Assembly (NCBI RefSeq): GCF_001653235.2
Contig: NC_035791.1
Span: 3,286,001 to 3,350,000 of the forward strand
DNA: 64,000 nt
Source: Pochonia chlamydosporia 170
Lineage: Eukaryota; Ascomycota; Sordariomycetes; Hypocreales; Clavicipitaceae
Direction of reading: 5' to 3'
The notes under the pieces were generated by a model. It ran no database searches, was not told where the DNA came from, and saw nothing but the letters and a program-made list of their open reading frames with translations. Within the stretch, counting starts at the first letter, position 1; each line of letters begins with the position of its first letter. A program made the position numbers and the translations under genes. This document shows positions 1-12,029 of the stretch, piece after piece.

Positions 1-3000
1 GGGGTGTGGTCGACGACGTGGTTCTTGCGGGGGTGCGCGTGAAGTTGACCGTGTAGATCGGAATGCTCAAGATGAATGCAACGACAAGTGCACTTCCGTC
101 GCGGATGGTCGGTGCAATTTGCCAACGGGTTGGAATCAATTTTTCTTTTCCTTGGGCGTGGCTCAACTTTTGGAGGCCGGTAACTACATATTGGTGTGCC
201 TGTCAAATTGCAGCCTGTCATTTGTCGCAATGTCTTTGTTTCGAGTGATTTATGTTATATGCCGCAAGGGGCGGTCAATCGGACTCTTCATGCCGAGACA
301 AGACAAGACAAGAGCTGTCACCAAGTAAAAGTCTATTCCTGGTCTTGCTGGATGCTGCGCAACATATGTTGCAGCATAGGAACTGTACATGAAGGTATCG
401 GATTGAAATGCAGGGTAGCACCTTCCATGAGACAGCATGAGAATCTCGCTTCTTGAGTCATCACCAAAAAGCAATAGATATTCTGAAACAATTGATCGAG
501 GCAACGGACAGAATTATTACAGTGCAGAATTTTACTGTGCATCAAGTACAATGCAGTACACGACCACATTCAAGGGCTGAGGATATTCAATTTCCCAGGA
601 ACATGCATTCACAACCCGCGATGCTCCGAGGAGACCCGTTTCGGACCAACGCTATGTTTGAGCGACTTCGGGAATTCTACTCAGAGCCTTTTTTGAAGGC
701 GCCAAAATCGAAAGGGAAATAGAATACCACACAAAACCTTGTGAAGAAATGTTCCCAAAACTGAAAGTGTATGCGGGTCGTGGAGATGATGTGCTCTTCA
801 GCCAATCAGCTGCCGACGATAAGCTGTCGAGTTTAAGTTGGGGCGAAAAAACAGGGACTTGGCTGGGGTTCTGTGGCGTGGACCATGGAGCCCTGCCTTT
901 GGGGCCAAAGGACGGGATGGAAACCCCGAAAAGAATAGGCATGGGCATGATTCGTCCGACAGGCCGGGCTGAGAAGATTAGATGTGCATGATCATGCTTT
1001 CAAGGTGAAGGATATTATTAGAGAAGGAGCGATTTTTGTCGCGGTTGAAAGGGGTAGCTGGAAATGCGAAGCCAGAAGGGCATTCTGCTCCTGGTGCCAA
1101 ATTGAGGGACATTGCCATCTGACAAGCCAAAAACAAGAAAAAAAGGTAGCTCCGGAAGTGTCAGCAACAGGCAATTAAACCCAAATATGACCAGACTGAT
1201 GACCAACATGCCCTGCTGGAATGCACATATGTAGTCTCGAGTATCTTCTCTCACATGTCGAAGCACGAATGACATGTGCGGGAGTTGAGAGTCAAAACGG
1301 TCGTGTGCCATTTGATTCTGAGACAAGACGGTCTGGTGTCTTGGCCCGCCCCGGATCGAAACTGTCTTTGAGTCCCCCGGCTTTTGCTGGCCGGGTTGGG
1401 GACTTGTGGCCGGAGATGGGCCAAGGTTATTGACGCAGGACGGGCGTTAACGCAAGGTAAATGGAACCTTCTCTGCGCGTCAGGAATCATCCTGCCTCGG
1501 GGACACGGTACACACGGGTACTTGAATACATTGAAGTCTGGTACCGTGGCGAAGTGTACCTCAGTTGAAAGTATCGTAAGCCAGCTAGGCGCTGAGACTC
1601 TCACCGTTGAAATTTTACCATCATGCCGTTCGGTATAAGCAGCTGATGCTCAAAAGAGCTCAAACGGTTTCGAGGCGGCCGAAATGGCATTGACTGAGAG
1701 ATTGAACGGTGAGACCGCGTCACGATGCCCAGCCTCCAGGAGCAGCCAAGATTAGACACAGTTGACCTGTGCTTGCAGCCTGCGAGGCAAGCCGGACGTT
1801 GAATGACCAGACGGTTCTTGGGTGAGGCACTGCAAACACGGGGTGCTGGAGCTTCTAGAGGGGCCTCTGGGGCTCTTGACTGCTTTGTCTCGTGTTATGG
1901 GACCCTCGGCGCCCGTATTTTGAAGCAAAAATAGCATGTGGTGACGACTAAAACGGAGAACACAGCCTCAACTCAAAGGGCACTGGGTCAGCATTGAAGT
2001 GTGACACAACAGCGAACCAAGCAGGCTCCCTCAGGAGTCGGAACCGTCAGCCGCCCACCGCCACAATTCAGTTCTGAGCAAGCCGCCTGTTCACCTGGCC
2101 AACACCTGGCATGAACTTGACATGCATTCCTCCAGCTGGCAACTGCTGGCTCGCTGGTACCTGGAAATCGGCCGCCCAGCAGATGACACTTCAACAATGC
2201 TCTGGAGAGCAAGTCCAGACGAGGCCCATCGATGATCGTCCTCATTCAAACACCTGCACGGAAATTGCATCAAATTACGACAATAAGTGGCTCTTGCGGT
2301 GTCGCAAGTGAGGTCATCCCTAACATTACCTAGGTATTCAAAGACCATGACGATGCGATGGAGTGTTGCATTTGGACCAATTCGGAAAACCGGTTTGCAG
2401 GGACATCCTTCATTGATGTCAGTGTCGTCAGTGAGGCAAACCAAGCGGGTCGTGAGCACCAGGTGTTTCCAATGTTGGGCATGTCAAGGTGATGATCGGC
2501 CATTCTACGCTGTAGGGGGGTGGGAGTTTTGCTCCGTCGTGAACTCGATCGCAAACCCCCACGATCAAGGACCTTTTCTTTGGACAAGCTTGCATTTAGC
2601 AGGAGTTGACGGACGATTCTCCGTGAAGTAACCAAGAATTCCTTCAACATGGCCAGAGCATTGCATTCAATATTGTCATAATGTAGCACATTCAGTCATC
2701 ACCACCTCTTGGCAACCAAGAAATTTTTAAACCAGGTCGTCAGAAAAGCCACCCCGCCATTTTGTCAGGCTGGGACAGACCAGACTGGAGAGATAAGAAA
2801 AAGCATGTGCCTGAATGGAGTACCAGCCGCCCTCGTCGCACGACATGCGCCTTTGTCGATGCATGGAGACACTCATCAAGGGAAACCCTGCAGCCAGCCT
2901 TGAAGAGCCCAGCATTTGGTCCAGTCTGGTGCTGGCAATTCTGAGGCTTGCATCACGGACACACACCAAACTGATTCTCACCGCACCCAATGGTTACCAT

Positions 3001-4520
3001 TGAATCCTTGACGATGCATGCTGTATGTAAGTTGAAATTGTAACATGATTTTATTTTGTTACTGTACAGTACAGTACAGTACAGTACAGTACCATAATAC
3101 CTGTTATATTGGGGAGGTGCATTTGTGCAGAATGACTTGCTCTTTCCTTGTTTATTCGTCCAATTGTCCCGCTTTTTTGTTGTCTTCCAGAACAAGCTGC
3201 ATCAAGAGCCGTCTGGACCCTTCCTTTGGTTTCAATGTTCCCGCTGGCCGCCTCTACCCGTGAATGTCCTCTATAAACCTATCTAAGGTTATGGGCCAAG
3301 CTGGGGCCAGCAACCTCCGGACCCAAAAGATAGGGAAGAATAGGGCAAATCCTAGCAATTTCTTAGCAAATAGTACCGTGGAAGGGCGTGTAGGTGTGTC
3401 ATGAAATTGTTGATGGAGCGGCAGCCCAATTGCGAGTCATAGGATCGGATGCGGAACCGTCATTGTGACTGTTACCCGGGCTTGGCTTCACGATGCAAGG
3501 CAGACGATTACGTTTATGGTATCAACATTGCAAGTCGTGTCAAAATTCAATATGACATTTTTGGTGCAATATCAAATTGTAATAGGGTCAGCATCACTGG
3601 TCAGCGACAATCCTGCTGACCACTTGATATCGCCCGATAACCAGACGCGCTTCTTCCCCAGACTATCCCATATGTTCTGGTCGCTTCGTCGCATCTAGTG
3701 GCCGAAGCCGCAGGCCAGCACAGACAGCTAAATTTTTTCAGTTCTTCTTTTCGTCCAGGTCCTCACGTACCGACATTTACAGCGGTGCGCAGAGGGGCCA
3801 GGGCTGACCGATTGCAGTTGAGCACGCAGGAGGTGAGACGAAGAAAAAGAACAAGCCCTGTCGAACGCGCAGAGTACTGTACCATCAGCTCAGGTACCGC
3901 GGGTACTTGGATTCCAGACGTCTCCTGCGCGACACTGCTGGTCTCGTCGCCGTCTCCGAGGGCGTGTGTTCCAGCCGTGGGGCCTCCTAAATGTTGCCAA
4001 AACCAATGACATGATTCAATGTGGTGGAATCTTTGGGGCTCTTTGGGGCGCGCTCACTCATCGCCCATTCACAGCCCGGCTCCGGAACCAGCGAGTAAGC
4101 CACCACGACTTTGTATTTTCCTTATCTATACCTTTTTGCAAGTCACTCTCCGTTGCGAGGTTGCGAGCCCCCCGCGACTTTGTCCAGCCCACTTGGGAGG
4201 GGAGGGGTGGGGATAAGAGGCTGGCTGGCTGCCTTCAAGTTACTTCTGGTTGATGGGTTTCCCGCGATACGGACGCTCGCGGTCTCTTGTTTCTCACTCG
4301 TTCGTTCGTTGCGCCTGGATACATAAAACCCTCGCCGCCCCAGGTCTCGAGATTTCAGGAACAACCGTTTGAAAGAAATTCATCCACATTTATTTGTGAT
4401 TGCATTTTCCTGCAGCTAGCTTCACTTTATACCCAGCTGCATTTTTGCCCTTTACATACAAAGACAAACCTGTCTTTCAGTTTTTCAGTTTTACCACACA
4501 TCACACACAACACCGCAGTC
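1..4520. other. Gene-poor left flank and glutamine synthetase 5' region
   Basis: I recognise no gene here. On the minus strand a frame stays open from about position 205 to the left edge and holds a short hydrophobic stretch (LVVAFILSIPIY). It follows a possible acceptor (TTTGACAG), so it could be an exon of a gene running off the window, but nothing confirms this. The last 250 bases before 4521 are rich in C and T, as is usual for the leader of a strongly expressed fungal gene. Confidence 0.4.
3064..3092. repeat. (GTACA)n microsatellite
   Basis: Five perfect copies of GTACA plus GTAC form a short tandem array in gene-free DNA. No associated gene is seen. Confidence 0.9.
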
Positions 4521-6652
4521 ATGGTGAGTCCCGCGTCCAAGTGCTGCTGCGCTGTCACCCACCCAATGGGAGCGCACCCAGACACCCTGCATGCAGGGAC
4601 GACAATCGACTCAAAATCACAAATTGCTAACAAATTGCCTGCTATTAGACGTCAACACGAGAAATCTTTTCCTCCCGAACGGAGACTGTACGAGCCGATT
4701 TTGCCCAAACTTCACAATCGATGCCATGTTGCTGACCGATTTTCCTGCAGCTCAACAAATACCTGAAGCTCGACCAGAAGGGCTCCATTATGGCCGAATA
4801 CGTCTGGGTCGATGCCAACGGCGATACTCGATCAAAATCAAGGGTGAGTCGCGCATCTCCAGGAACCCCCCCAAGTCAATGACACGCATTGTTCTGTCGC
4901 CTCCCTTATCTCTGGCCAACCCCTGCCCGCCATTTTGACCGCACACGACACATCTGCCATGTGGCTGCCAAGTCCCGACTTGTTCCGTCCGATTTTTGGA
5001 TCCTGTCTTTATCTGGGCGCGGCGTGGAATCCCGCGAGTGCGAGTGGCTGTTTCCGGGGCGCACAAGACCTGCCCAAGGCAATTTGTGACCTGAGCCACA
5101 ATTGGCGGTGGGGCGAAGCAGCCAATTGCCTGCGCCCCAGCCTCGCCCAGAATAGGAAGACCACCCCGCATCATTCAACGCCGAAGTTGCCCCACTGGTT
5201 CCGGCCAGGCGGGCCAATCATCGCGCGGATGTCGGCAACCTCTCGGTCTCGTGGCGGATCCAATGACGGCACCAGCGACCAAATTGGTGACAATGCGGCC
5301 TTGCATTTGGCAAACAAAGGCGTTTGTGTGCGGTGCATGACGTAGCGCATTGCGTTGATCTGACTTGTTCGAGTTGAAGAAATTCAAAGACGAGACACTA
5401 ACGGTTATTGTTCTTGCAGACTCTTCCCGAGAAGGACTACAAGCCTGAAGATCTCCCCGTTTGGAACTTCGACGGCTCCTCTACCGAGCAGGCTCCCGGC
5501 GATAACTCTGACGTCTACCTGCGTCCTTGTGCCATCTACCCCGATCCCTTCCGTGGCTCTCCCAACATCATCGTTCTTGCTGAGTGCTGGAACGCCGATG
5601 GCACTCCCAACAAGTTCAACTTCCGCCATGAGTGCAACAAGGTGATGGAGGCTTATGCCGACCACGAGCCCTGGTTCGGTCTCGAGCAGGAGTACACTCT
5701 GCTCGACCACGACGACAAGCCTTTCGGCTGGCCCACCGGTGGTTACCCTGCTCCGTATGTTACTTCGACTTTTCCCAGATGTATTTGGGTTCATATTCAC
5801 TAACACCTTCACAGTCAGGGTCCTTACTACTGCGGTGTTGGCAGTGGCAAGGTCGTTATGCGTGACATTGTCGACTCCCACTACAAGGCTTGCTTGTACG
5901 CTGGAATCCACATCTCTGGTACCAATGCTGAGGTCATGTAAGTTTGCGACACCTTTTCCCCTTGCTGGTTTCGGCTACTAACATGCTGTGCAGGATGTCT
6001 CAGTGGGAATACCAGGTTGGACCTTGCGTTGGCATTGGCAGTAAGTTTAACCCTCGCGATCTCGTCAATTTTTCTTCACACCGCGACCCTTCGACCGCAT
6101 TGGGGATCCTGCCATTCTTGGACGGAGACCCTTGTGGGGCGAGTGGGTATTGACCCACCTTTCTCAATTTGCCCCACTTCTTCCGTGCACACACATGCTA
6201 ACAACACCAAAGTGGGCGATGAACTCTGGATTTCACGATTTATCCTCGCCCGCGTCGCAGAAGACTTCGGCATCAAGGTTTCTTTCCATCCGAAGCCCAT
6301 GCGCGGCGAGTGGAATGGGGCCGGGCTTCATTCCAATTTCAGCACAAAAGAAATGCGCGTGGAGGGCGGCATGAAGCACATCGAAGATGCGCTCAAGAAG
6401 CTCGAGCCTCACCACGTCGAGTGTATTAAGGAGTACGGTGAAGACAACGACCAGCGTCTTACCGGACGTCACGAGACCGGCTCCATTGACCAGTTCACAT
6501 ATGGAGTTGCTAACCGTGGCTGCTCTATCCGTATCCCTCGCGAGACTGCTGCCAAGGGCTACGGTTACTTTGAGGATCGCCGACCTGCTTCCAACGCTGA
6601 TCCTTACCGTGTCACCAAGATTCTCATGACTTCGATATTTGGCAAGGTGTAG
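4521..6652 (+). CDS. Glutamine synthetase (type II, eukaryotic)
   Basis: Makes glutamine from glutamate, ammonium and ATP in the cytosol; this is the central step of ammonium assimilation. Six exons are inferred: 4521-4523, 4751-4843, 5420-5754, 5815-5937, 5994-6040 and 6213-6652. They give 346 residues, normal for fungal enzymes. Recognised motifs are [23 protein letters not shown] (metal-binding glutamate), [15 protein letters not shown] (active-site His and Asn) and [11 protein letters not shown] (phosphate-binding Arg). The protein starts [14 protein letters not shown] because the ATG alone forms exon 1, followed directly by GTGAGT. Exon 2 cannot extend upstream, since an in-frame TGA lies five codons before its acceptor. 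Intron 2 is 576 nt, long for this genome. The branch sequence CTAAC is visible in intron 4. The identity is certain; the tiny first exon is the least certain part. Confidence 0.95.
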
Positions 6653-6910
6653 AGAGACTTGTGGTACTTGAATAGACTAGCATTAATGGTTTTGGTTTCA
6701 TTGCCATGGCGTTTTGGGTGGGATAAACTTCATAAAGAAGACTAGGTAGCAAATGATGTTATAGCTAATACAACTGAACAATTTGTCAAACATTTAATCA
6801 TTCCTCTTGTTACAGTGCATCTAAGTAGTTGCACACTTGCTCAATGACCGGACCTTTTCGACGGATAGGCTTAATTGTGTGTTGTGATGTACAATGCTTG
6901 GGCGTTGCTG

Positions 6911-7183
6911 CCTCGGTACGTACAGATGAGATGGATAGCAAGGCTTCCGAGTCTGATCGAAATGCGTAGATGTCACAAAAAGACCCATGATTGTGCAACA
7001 GACGAACCAAGGCGTTGACACCGGATCGACCTGGCGAAGCCCAAAAGTTGAAATGTACCACACTTAAGACCGGTGTCAACGCCTTGGTTCGTCTGTTGCA
7101 CAATCATGGGTCTTTTTGTCACATCTACGCATTTCGATCAGACTCGGAACCCTTGCTATCCATCTCATCTGTACGTACCGAGG
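6911..7183. repeat. Near-perfect inverted repeat, 114-bp arms
   Basis: The left arm (6911-7024) and right arm (7070-7183) are reverse complements with one mismatch seen by eye (GGCTT against the expected complement of CCCTT). The spacer is 45 bp. The outer ends are CCTCGG and CCGAGG. No target-site duplication is visible (TTGCTG left, ATGTAT right) and there is no transposase. Transcribed, it would form a long hairpin. It could be a foldback or MITE-like element or a recent local inverted duplication. Confidence 0.9.
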
Positions 7184-7465
7184 ATGTATTGGCTTTGGAT
7201 ACTCCTCCATTTGCATGTACCATGCCCACGGGTGCATGATATTTGCAAAAGGAGTACGAGAGGTGCCGACAGCAGGTTTAGCGGAAACGATTCTAACACT
7301 ACTTTAACATCCTAGCAGATAATCAATTTCTATTGCTTTCAATCCTTCATAGGACGCAAGCGGTTCAGGTATAAAACCTGAATCGCAATTCGCGTTCTGC
7401 AGCACTTACACGGAGACTGTGGTGTGGTGTCCTGATTATAGACTCGCTGGGTTTTGTAGCAGAAC

Positions 7466-7500
7466 ATGACGTCCTCAAGCTGCGAGCTTGAGGACGTCAT
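7466..7500. repeat. Perfect 16-bp inverted repeat with 3-nt loop
   Basis: ATGACGTCCTCAAGCT is followed by GCG and then its exact reverse complement. Each arm contains TGACGTC, close to a CRE/bZIP half-site. There is no T-run after it, so a terminator is not suggested. Confidence 0.85.
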
Positions 7501-8315
7501 CGGGCATCATACTACCTCAATTTCAGTGACGCTGAATTAAGTAGTCTTGGGGTCTTACAGGTTTCTCATCTTTGCCCAATACCATGCCATCGATAGTACA
7601 GCCTCTGACGCCACCTGCAGTAGCACAACATCATCCCCTCTCTGTCACAGCTAGATATTCTAGTATACAAAAGTCTTGCTAGGACGATATGACCGCACAT
7701 GATGGAAATGATGTATATGACCTAAGCACGAATTCGAACCAAATAGTCCAATGGTCCGCCCCACGCGAGCCAATATGCGAAAAGTAAGCTTTGCATCCTT
7801 CAGTTGCAAGGTTTATGTTGACTCTTGAAACTCCATGAACACCCCTTCATTTTGGTTTCCCAGCTAGCAGTCATCATTTTAGTACAGAGCTCCGCACTTG
7901 TGAACTAAGGAAGATCAATCTTTCGCGGCATGGTTACCCTTCCAAAGGCGCTTGGAATTAATTGAATAACATGCTTCTCATCCCAAATTTGAGCTTGGTG
8001 TTGGTTCTGCAAACAATGGATACTGAGGCTAATTGCTGACAGGAATCCCTGCTGACAGCTCATGCCACTACTCACATGCCACATACAGACTACAATTATT
8101 TGAAGGAGCGGAACCGAGGCCCTTTGCGAGATTTAACGCATTAATATGTAGATATCTATATATATTCGTGCGGCTCACACAAAGATTGGAGAAAAGTTGC
8201 AAACTAATCTATATCAGACCGGTTGTGGGCGAGTACAGTTACATTGAGGTCTTCCAGGCTTTATTGCCTTCAAAGTGTACAACCGACACACCTGCGACTG
8301 ACTCAAGATATCACG

Positions 8316-9540
8316 ATGAGTTTTCACAAACTTCTTGCCGCGCTTGCCTTGGCGACAGCAGCCAAGGCAACACCAGCCGAGCGTCGCGACATAGACAACA
8401 CCCAACCAGTCGGAACAAACCCCATCAATGCCTTTGACGTAAAGTTCCTTGGCAACCAGGTCGCGGACAATAGCTGCACCCACAGAGACCTCGGTTTTGC
8501 AGGAAAGATCAAAGATAAATGGTACGCCATATATGGTGATAACCTGTGGTGTGCTCCGGGAGTAACCGATCCGACCAAAGACACTCCCGGTTTTCACGGC
8601 ATGGTTCGAGACTCGGTCTCTGCTCTCGGCAATAATCCCCTCGTTGTGCATGATCTGAATCTTAACAATGACTCTCCAGTCAAACACCCAAATCAGTTTG
8701 TTCCATTTAATTCAAATTGGGGAGAGAGCAACACCGTAGGATTTGGCGGGACTAGTCTCGTAGAGACGGACTATAACTCGGCCACTGCGGCGCTGTACTA
8801 CCTTATTGTAAGCTCATATCCACCCAGGAGGCCCAGAACAGACAGTGGCTAACAATCCCACCAGAATAAGAATGAAGACTACAGCCATGCCGGTATTGCA
8901 AAGGTACAGGTCACAAATGGTGCTCCCAAGGTCGTCCAACGCCTCGGTAGCCAAGGATGGTGGTGGGATACCTCAAAAACAGCCAAATTTGGAGATGTTG
9001 CCGCCTACCGCGACACCAACAGCGAATACATCTACATCCTTGGCAACCCACCCAAGACCGTCACAACTTGGCCGGGCAATCAGTATGTATATCAGGCACG
9101 TGTCAAGGCCAGCGAAGCATTCGACCTCAGCAAGTATCAATACTGGTGGGGAAGACAACAAGGCTGGAAGAGCAATCTCTTGACAACGCTTACACCCGAA
9201 ACTGCGGTGATGTGGGGTGTTGGACAGGGCCAGATTGTCTATAGCAACTTTTTCAAGGCGTACATCTACGTTCATCTGAGTAAGTTCCACTGTGCCATTT
9301 GTAACCACACATGTGAAACTAACTGTCCCAATAGGCGGTTCTACAGTAGCCCTGCGAACAGCGCCGAAGCCAGAGGGTCCATGGACTGCTGACAAGGAGA
9401 TTTACAAGGCAACTCCTATCGATGGCGGCCTTGTCTATGCGGGAGTTGCCTACCCCTATCTGGACACCACCGGAAAGACGTTAACCATTGCTTTTACGAA
9501 CAATAACCACATTCAGGTTATCAAGGTTACATTTAAGTGA
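8316..9540 (+). CDS. Secreted beta-propeller-like protein (DUF4185-like), function unknown
   Basis: The function is not known. Three exons (8316-8807, 8865-9279, 9335-9540) give 370 residues. The N-terminus MSFHKLLAALALATAAKATP looks like a signal peptide, followed by ERRD, a possible Kex2-type processing site, so export is likely. The mature part has repeated short blocks with Trp, Tyr and Gly (FAGKIKDKWYAIYGDN, YIYILGN, AVMWGVGQGQIVYSNFF, TLTIAFTNNNHIQVIKV). These look like blades of a beta-propeller as in DUF4185 or glycosidase-like proteins; the family name is from memory and tentative. The chosen ATG is the one directly before the signal peptide; an open frame extends 31 codons upstream without homology. 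It converges on the carboxypeptidase gene. Confidence 0.75.
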
Positions 9541-10115
9541 GGCGATAGAGGTGAGGATGGTATAGGCAATTGATGGGCAGGTTCGATCACCACTTTGTTC
9601 CTAATTATGTTGTTGCTCCAGCATGACCTGCAGTGAATACACTGCTCCTATAGCCAAGTTGTAATAGAATGAGTTTACACAATAGTATAAGGAGTCCCGC
9701 CGTTGGGGTTAGGCAGCGCAAATCACGTAGCATGTGGCAGAACGAAACGATGTGTTTTATCGGTACTGGGGAAAAAGAAGAATACGTGGACGGCAGCCTC
9801 CTTCAGGCCATAGTTTGACAATGCAGTTCTGCAGCATCTGTGAAAAGGCTCTTTCATTGAAACCAATACTTTGTCTAGTTGTGGCACAGATAGTTTGACA
9901 ATGCAGTTCTGCAGCATCTATGAAAAGGCTCTTTCATTGAAACCAACACTTTGTCTAGTTGTGGCACAGTGTCCACAAGCATGTGAGTACTACCGCAATA
10001 CTTTTGCAGTTCACGTATTACACTCAGGGGTGACATTACATTGAATATTTGTATTACTATCGACAATAGGTACTCATTCACACAAAAGACAGTCTCCTCC
10101 TTGCTCTTCGTCCGC
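9541..10115. other. Convergent intergenic region
   Basis: Lies between the 3' ends of the propeller-like gene and the carboxypeptidase gene. Apart from an 80-bp tandem duplication nothing is recognised. Confidence 0.5.
9811..9970. repeat. Two tandem copies of an 80-bp unit
   Basis: Copies at 9811-9890 and 9891-9970 begin TAGTTTGACAATGCAGTTCT and differ at only two positions by eye (CTG/CTA and AATACT/AACACT). This is a recent tandem duplication in non-coding DNA. Confidence 0.9.
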
Positions 10116-12029
10116 TTATTCGGAAGACCGCTTCTTCTTGCAGGGCTTAGGATCATTGTATCCTGGCGGTGCCGTTCCCTTCCCCAGAGGACCATTTGGC
10201 TGAGGAAACTTGGGATCAATAGTAAATGGCTTTTTGCTGCTCAGCGAATCCACGCGACCAAGCAAGAATTCCAAATGACGGAATGCAGCGCTAGGAGCGT
10301 ACTGGGGAACCATATGACCGGACAGTGACACGCCAACATATGTCAGCCCGCGCTCTGTATGAGTGGTTCCAAAAACTCCAGCACCGGCAATGGTTCCCAG
10401 TTCACCCCTGGTGTGATAAGGAACATAAAATGGCTCTGTTGGCGGCTTCTGGAAACCAAGCTTTCCGCCAAAAGTCATGTTCTGAATCGCCATGAGCGTG
10501 CCATTTGCCAGCAGAATAAAGTCGAGGGCTCCGTGACCAATGACCACGTTCTTCGTCTTGTCGATGACATTGCCGAGGACAGTGGTACTAGAAGGAGGCG
10601 ATTTGTCGCCGTCGACAAAGACGGGGCCGCCGCAGGATGCCCATGTTCTATTGAGGGGCGCGTTGATGGCCTTCTTCACGTCCTGGCGGTCGAAGTAGAT
10701 GGACGCACCCTTGGGGAGGTAGTCGAAACTGCCGGGGAAACCGAGCACATCCCACAACAGAGGACAAGTCGTGGCAACTTGATAGACATCAAAGCAGGGG
10801 TTGATTTCTGTAACGGCCTGCTGGATGCTGTTCGCAAGCAGGTAGTCATCGCACTCTGGTCGAGCTTTGCCGGTTTTGGGATCAACGCCAGGAAGAGGGT
10901 TCGGAAGATGGCTGCGAGCAGGGTAGTTGAGATGTTTGCTGCGAGCATCAGCATATCCGCACTTTCTGTCGATGTCGTGGATCTGCTTGGTGAAGGTGTC
11001 GTTGAAAGGAAACAAGTTGCGATGGTAGTCGACGAAGGGCACCAGGGTGAGTTCGGTGACGCGGTCATCGACAATGGAAGGATCGTAGATGAGCATTCCC
11101 TTCATGTTGAAGTACTTCTTATCGTTGGCCTTGATCATTCCGTTGGCAATATACGGGCAGTACATGCCGCTATGTACTCTTGTCAGTTTTCTGTGCTTCC
11201 ACAGCTAAAGGAGCGAAGAAGTGTCTTACGCATATGATTCGCCTGTGATGTACACCTTGTACCCTTGCATGGAAAAGGTGTCAATAAAGTTTTTAAAGAA
11301 GCCCATGAATTGCTTGGCGACGTCTTCCTCATCTTGAGCAGTTACGGTGCCAGTGGAGAAACCAGTGTTGATGGGTTGCTCAACCCAGACAACATTGGTG
11401 AGGTGGTGCCATGCCCAAGGATTAGGGACAGGCTTGAATGTCCCATACTGCCACATGAATGGACCATTTTCCTGAATGAATCCTTCAAGAGATGAACAAC
11501 CAGGCTGCAATTGTTTGTTCAAAATCAGCTTCAAGTTCGGGACTTGCACCACGGCGAGTTGACAACTCATGTAGGTCAAGACTTACTCCTCCGTTCAGCC
11601 AGATGACAATTTCCTTCTCGGCATCGGGGTTCGGGGACGGCTGGAACCAAAAGTAGAACTTATTCGGACCATCCAAGTCCTTCGAGATGGACATTTCACC
11701 CGCGTAAGCCTCGCCAATGTCAAAATCGACATCAGGANNNNNTGCCAGTTCCATTGACAATGTATTCTATGATTCATTCACGAATTAGTACTCGCGAGCG
11801 CCATGCGTTTCAACGGAGAGGCTCTGGACATACTTTTCGTCTTGTCATTCTGGAACTTCTTGGCAACCGGCCCGTCGCGAGTCCACTTGTCAAATGGAAC
11901 TCCTGGGTGAGACCTGGCTTGCGGAGGAACGTTAATATTCCTTCCGTTCAAGTTCCGGAGACCCGGGCCGCCTTGGGCTGTAACGCCGGTCACCGAGGCG
12001 GCAATTGAAGCAACGAGTTCCCAACGCAT
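10116..12029 (-). CDS. Secreted serine carboxypeptidase (peptidase family S10)
   Basis: Removes C-terminal residues from peptides, probably in the secretory pathway or outside the cell. Exons in transcript order are 12029-11834, 11766-11587, 11504-11230 and 11169-10116, for about 568 residues. The N-terminus [19 protein letters not shown] looks like a signal peptide. S10 signatures are [13 protein letters not shown] (split by intron 2), [12 protein letters not shown] (oxyanion and substrate region), the nucleophile in GESYAG near residue 215 (split by intron 3), the Asp in HGALDFIL and the His in [10 protein letters not shown]. All three catalytic residues are present. The C-terminus adds a Pro-rich tail ending CKKKRSSE. 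Exon 2 contains a 5-N assembly gap; the frame before and after it agrees only if the missing length is 1 modulo 3, so the gap and not a mutation explains the apparent frame break. Confidence 0.93.
11738..11742. other. Assembly gap (5 N) inside the carboxypeptidase gene
   Basis: Five unknown bases lie in exon 2. The preceding frame reads YIVNGTG and the following one reads PDVDFDIGE, as expected for S10 enzymes, but five bases do not join them in phase. The N count is therefore a placeholder. Confidence 0.95.

Larger units (their letters stand above)
6653..8315. other. Intergenic region with two foldback structures
   Basis: No gene is recognised. The stretch holds the glutamine synthetase 3' region, a large inverted repeat and a short perfect hairpin (listed separately). 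The last 300 bases are probably the promoter of the secreted protein gene at 8316. Confidence 0.5.

Noticed and set aside
6810..7315. Several 60-100 codon frames on both strands
   Set aside because: They arise from the two arms of the inverted repeat and repeat each other's sequence; no coding evidence.
7725..7750. tRNA-like T-loop (reverse of GAATTCGAACC)
   Set aside because: No matching T stem, acceptor stem or anticodon arm is found around it.
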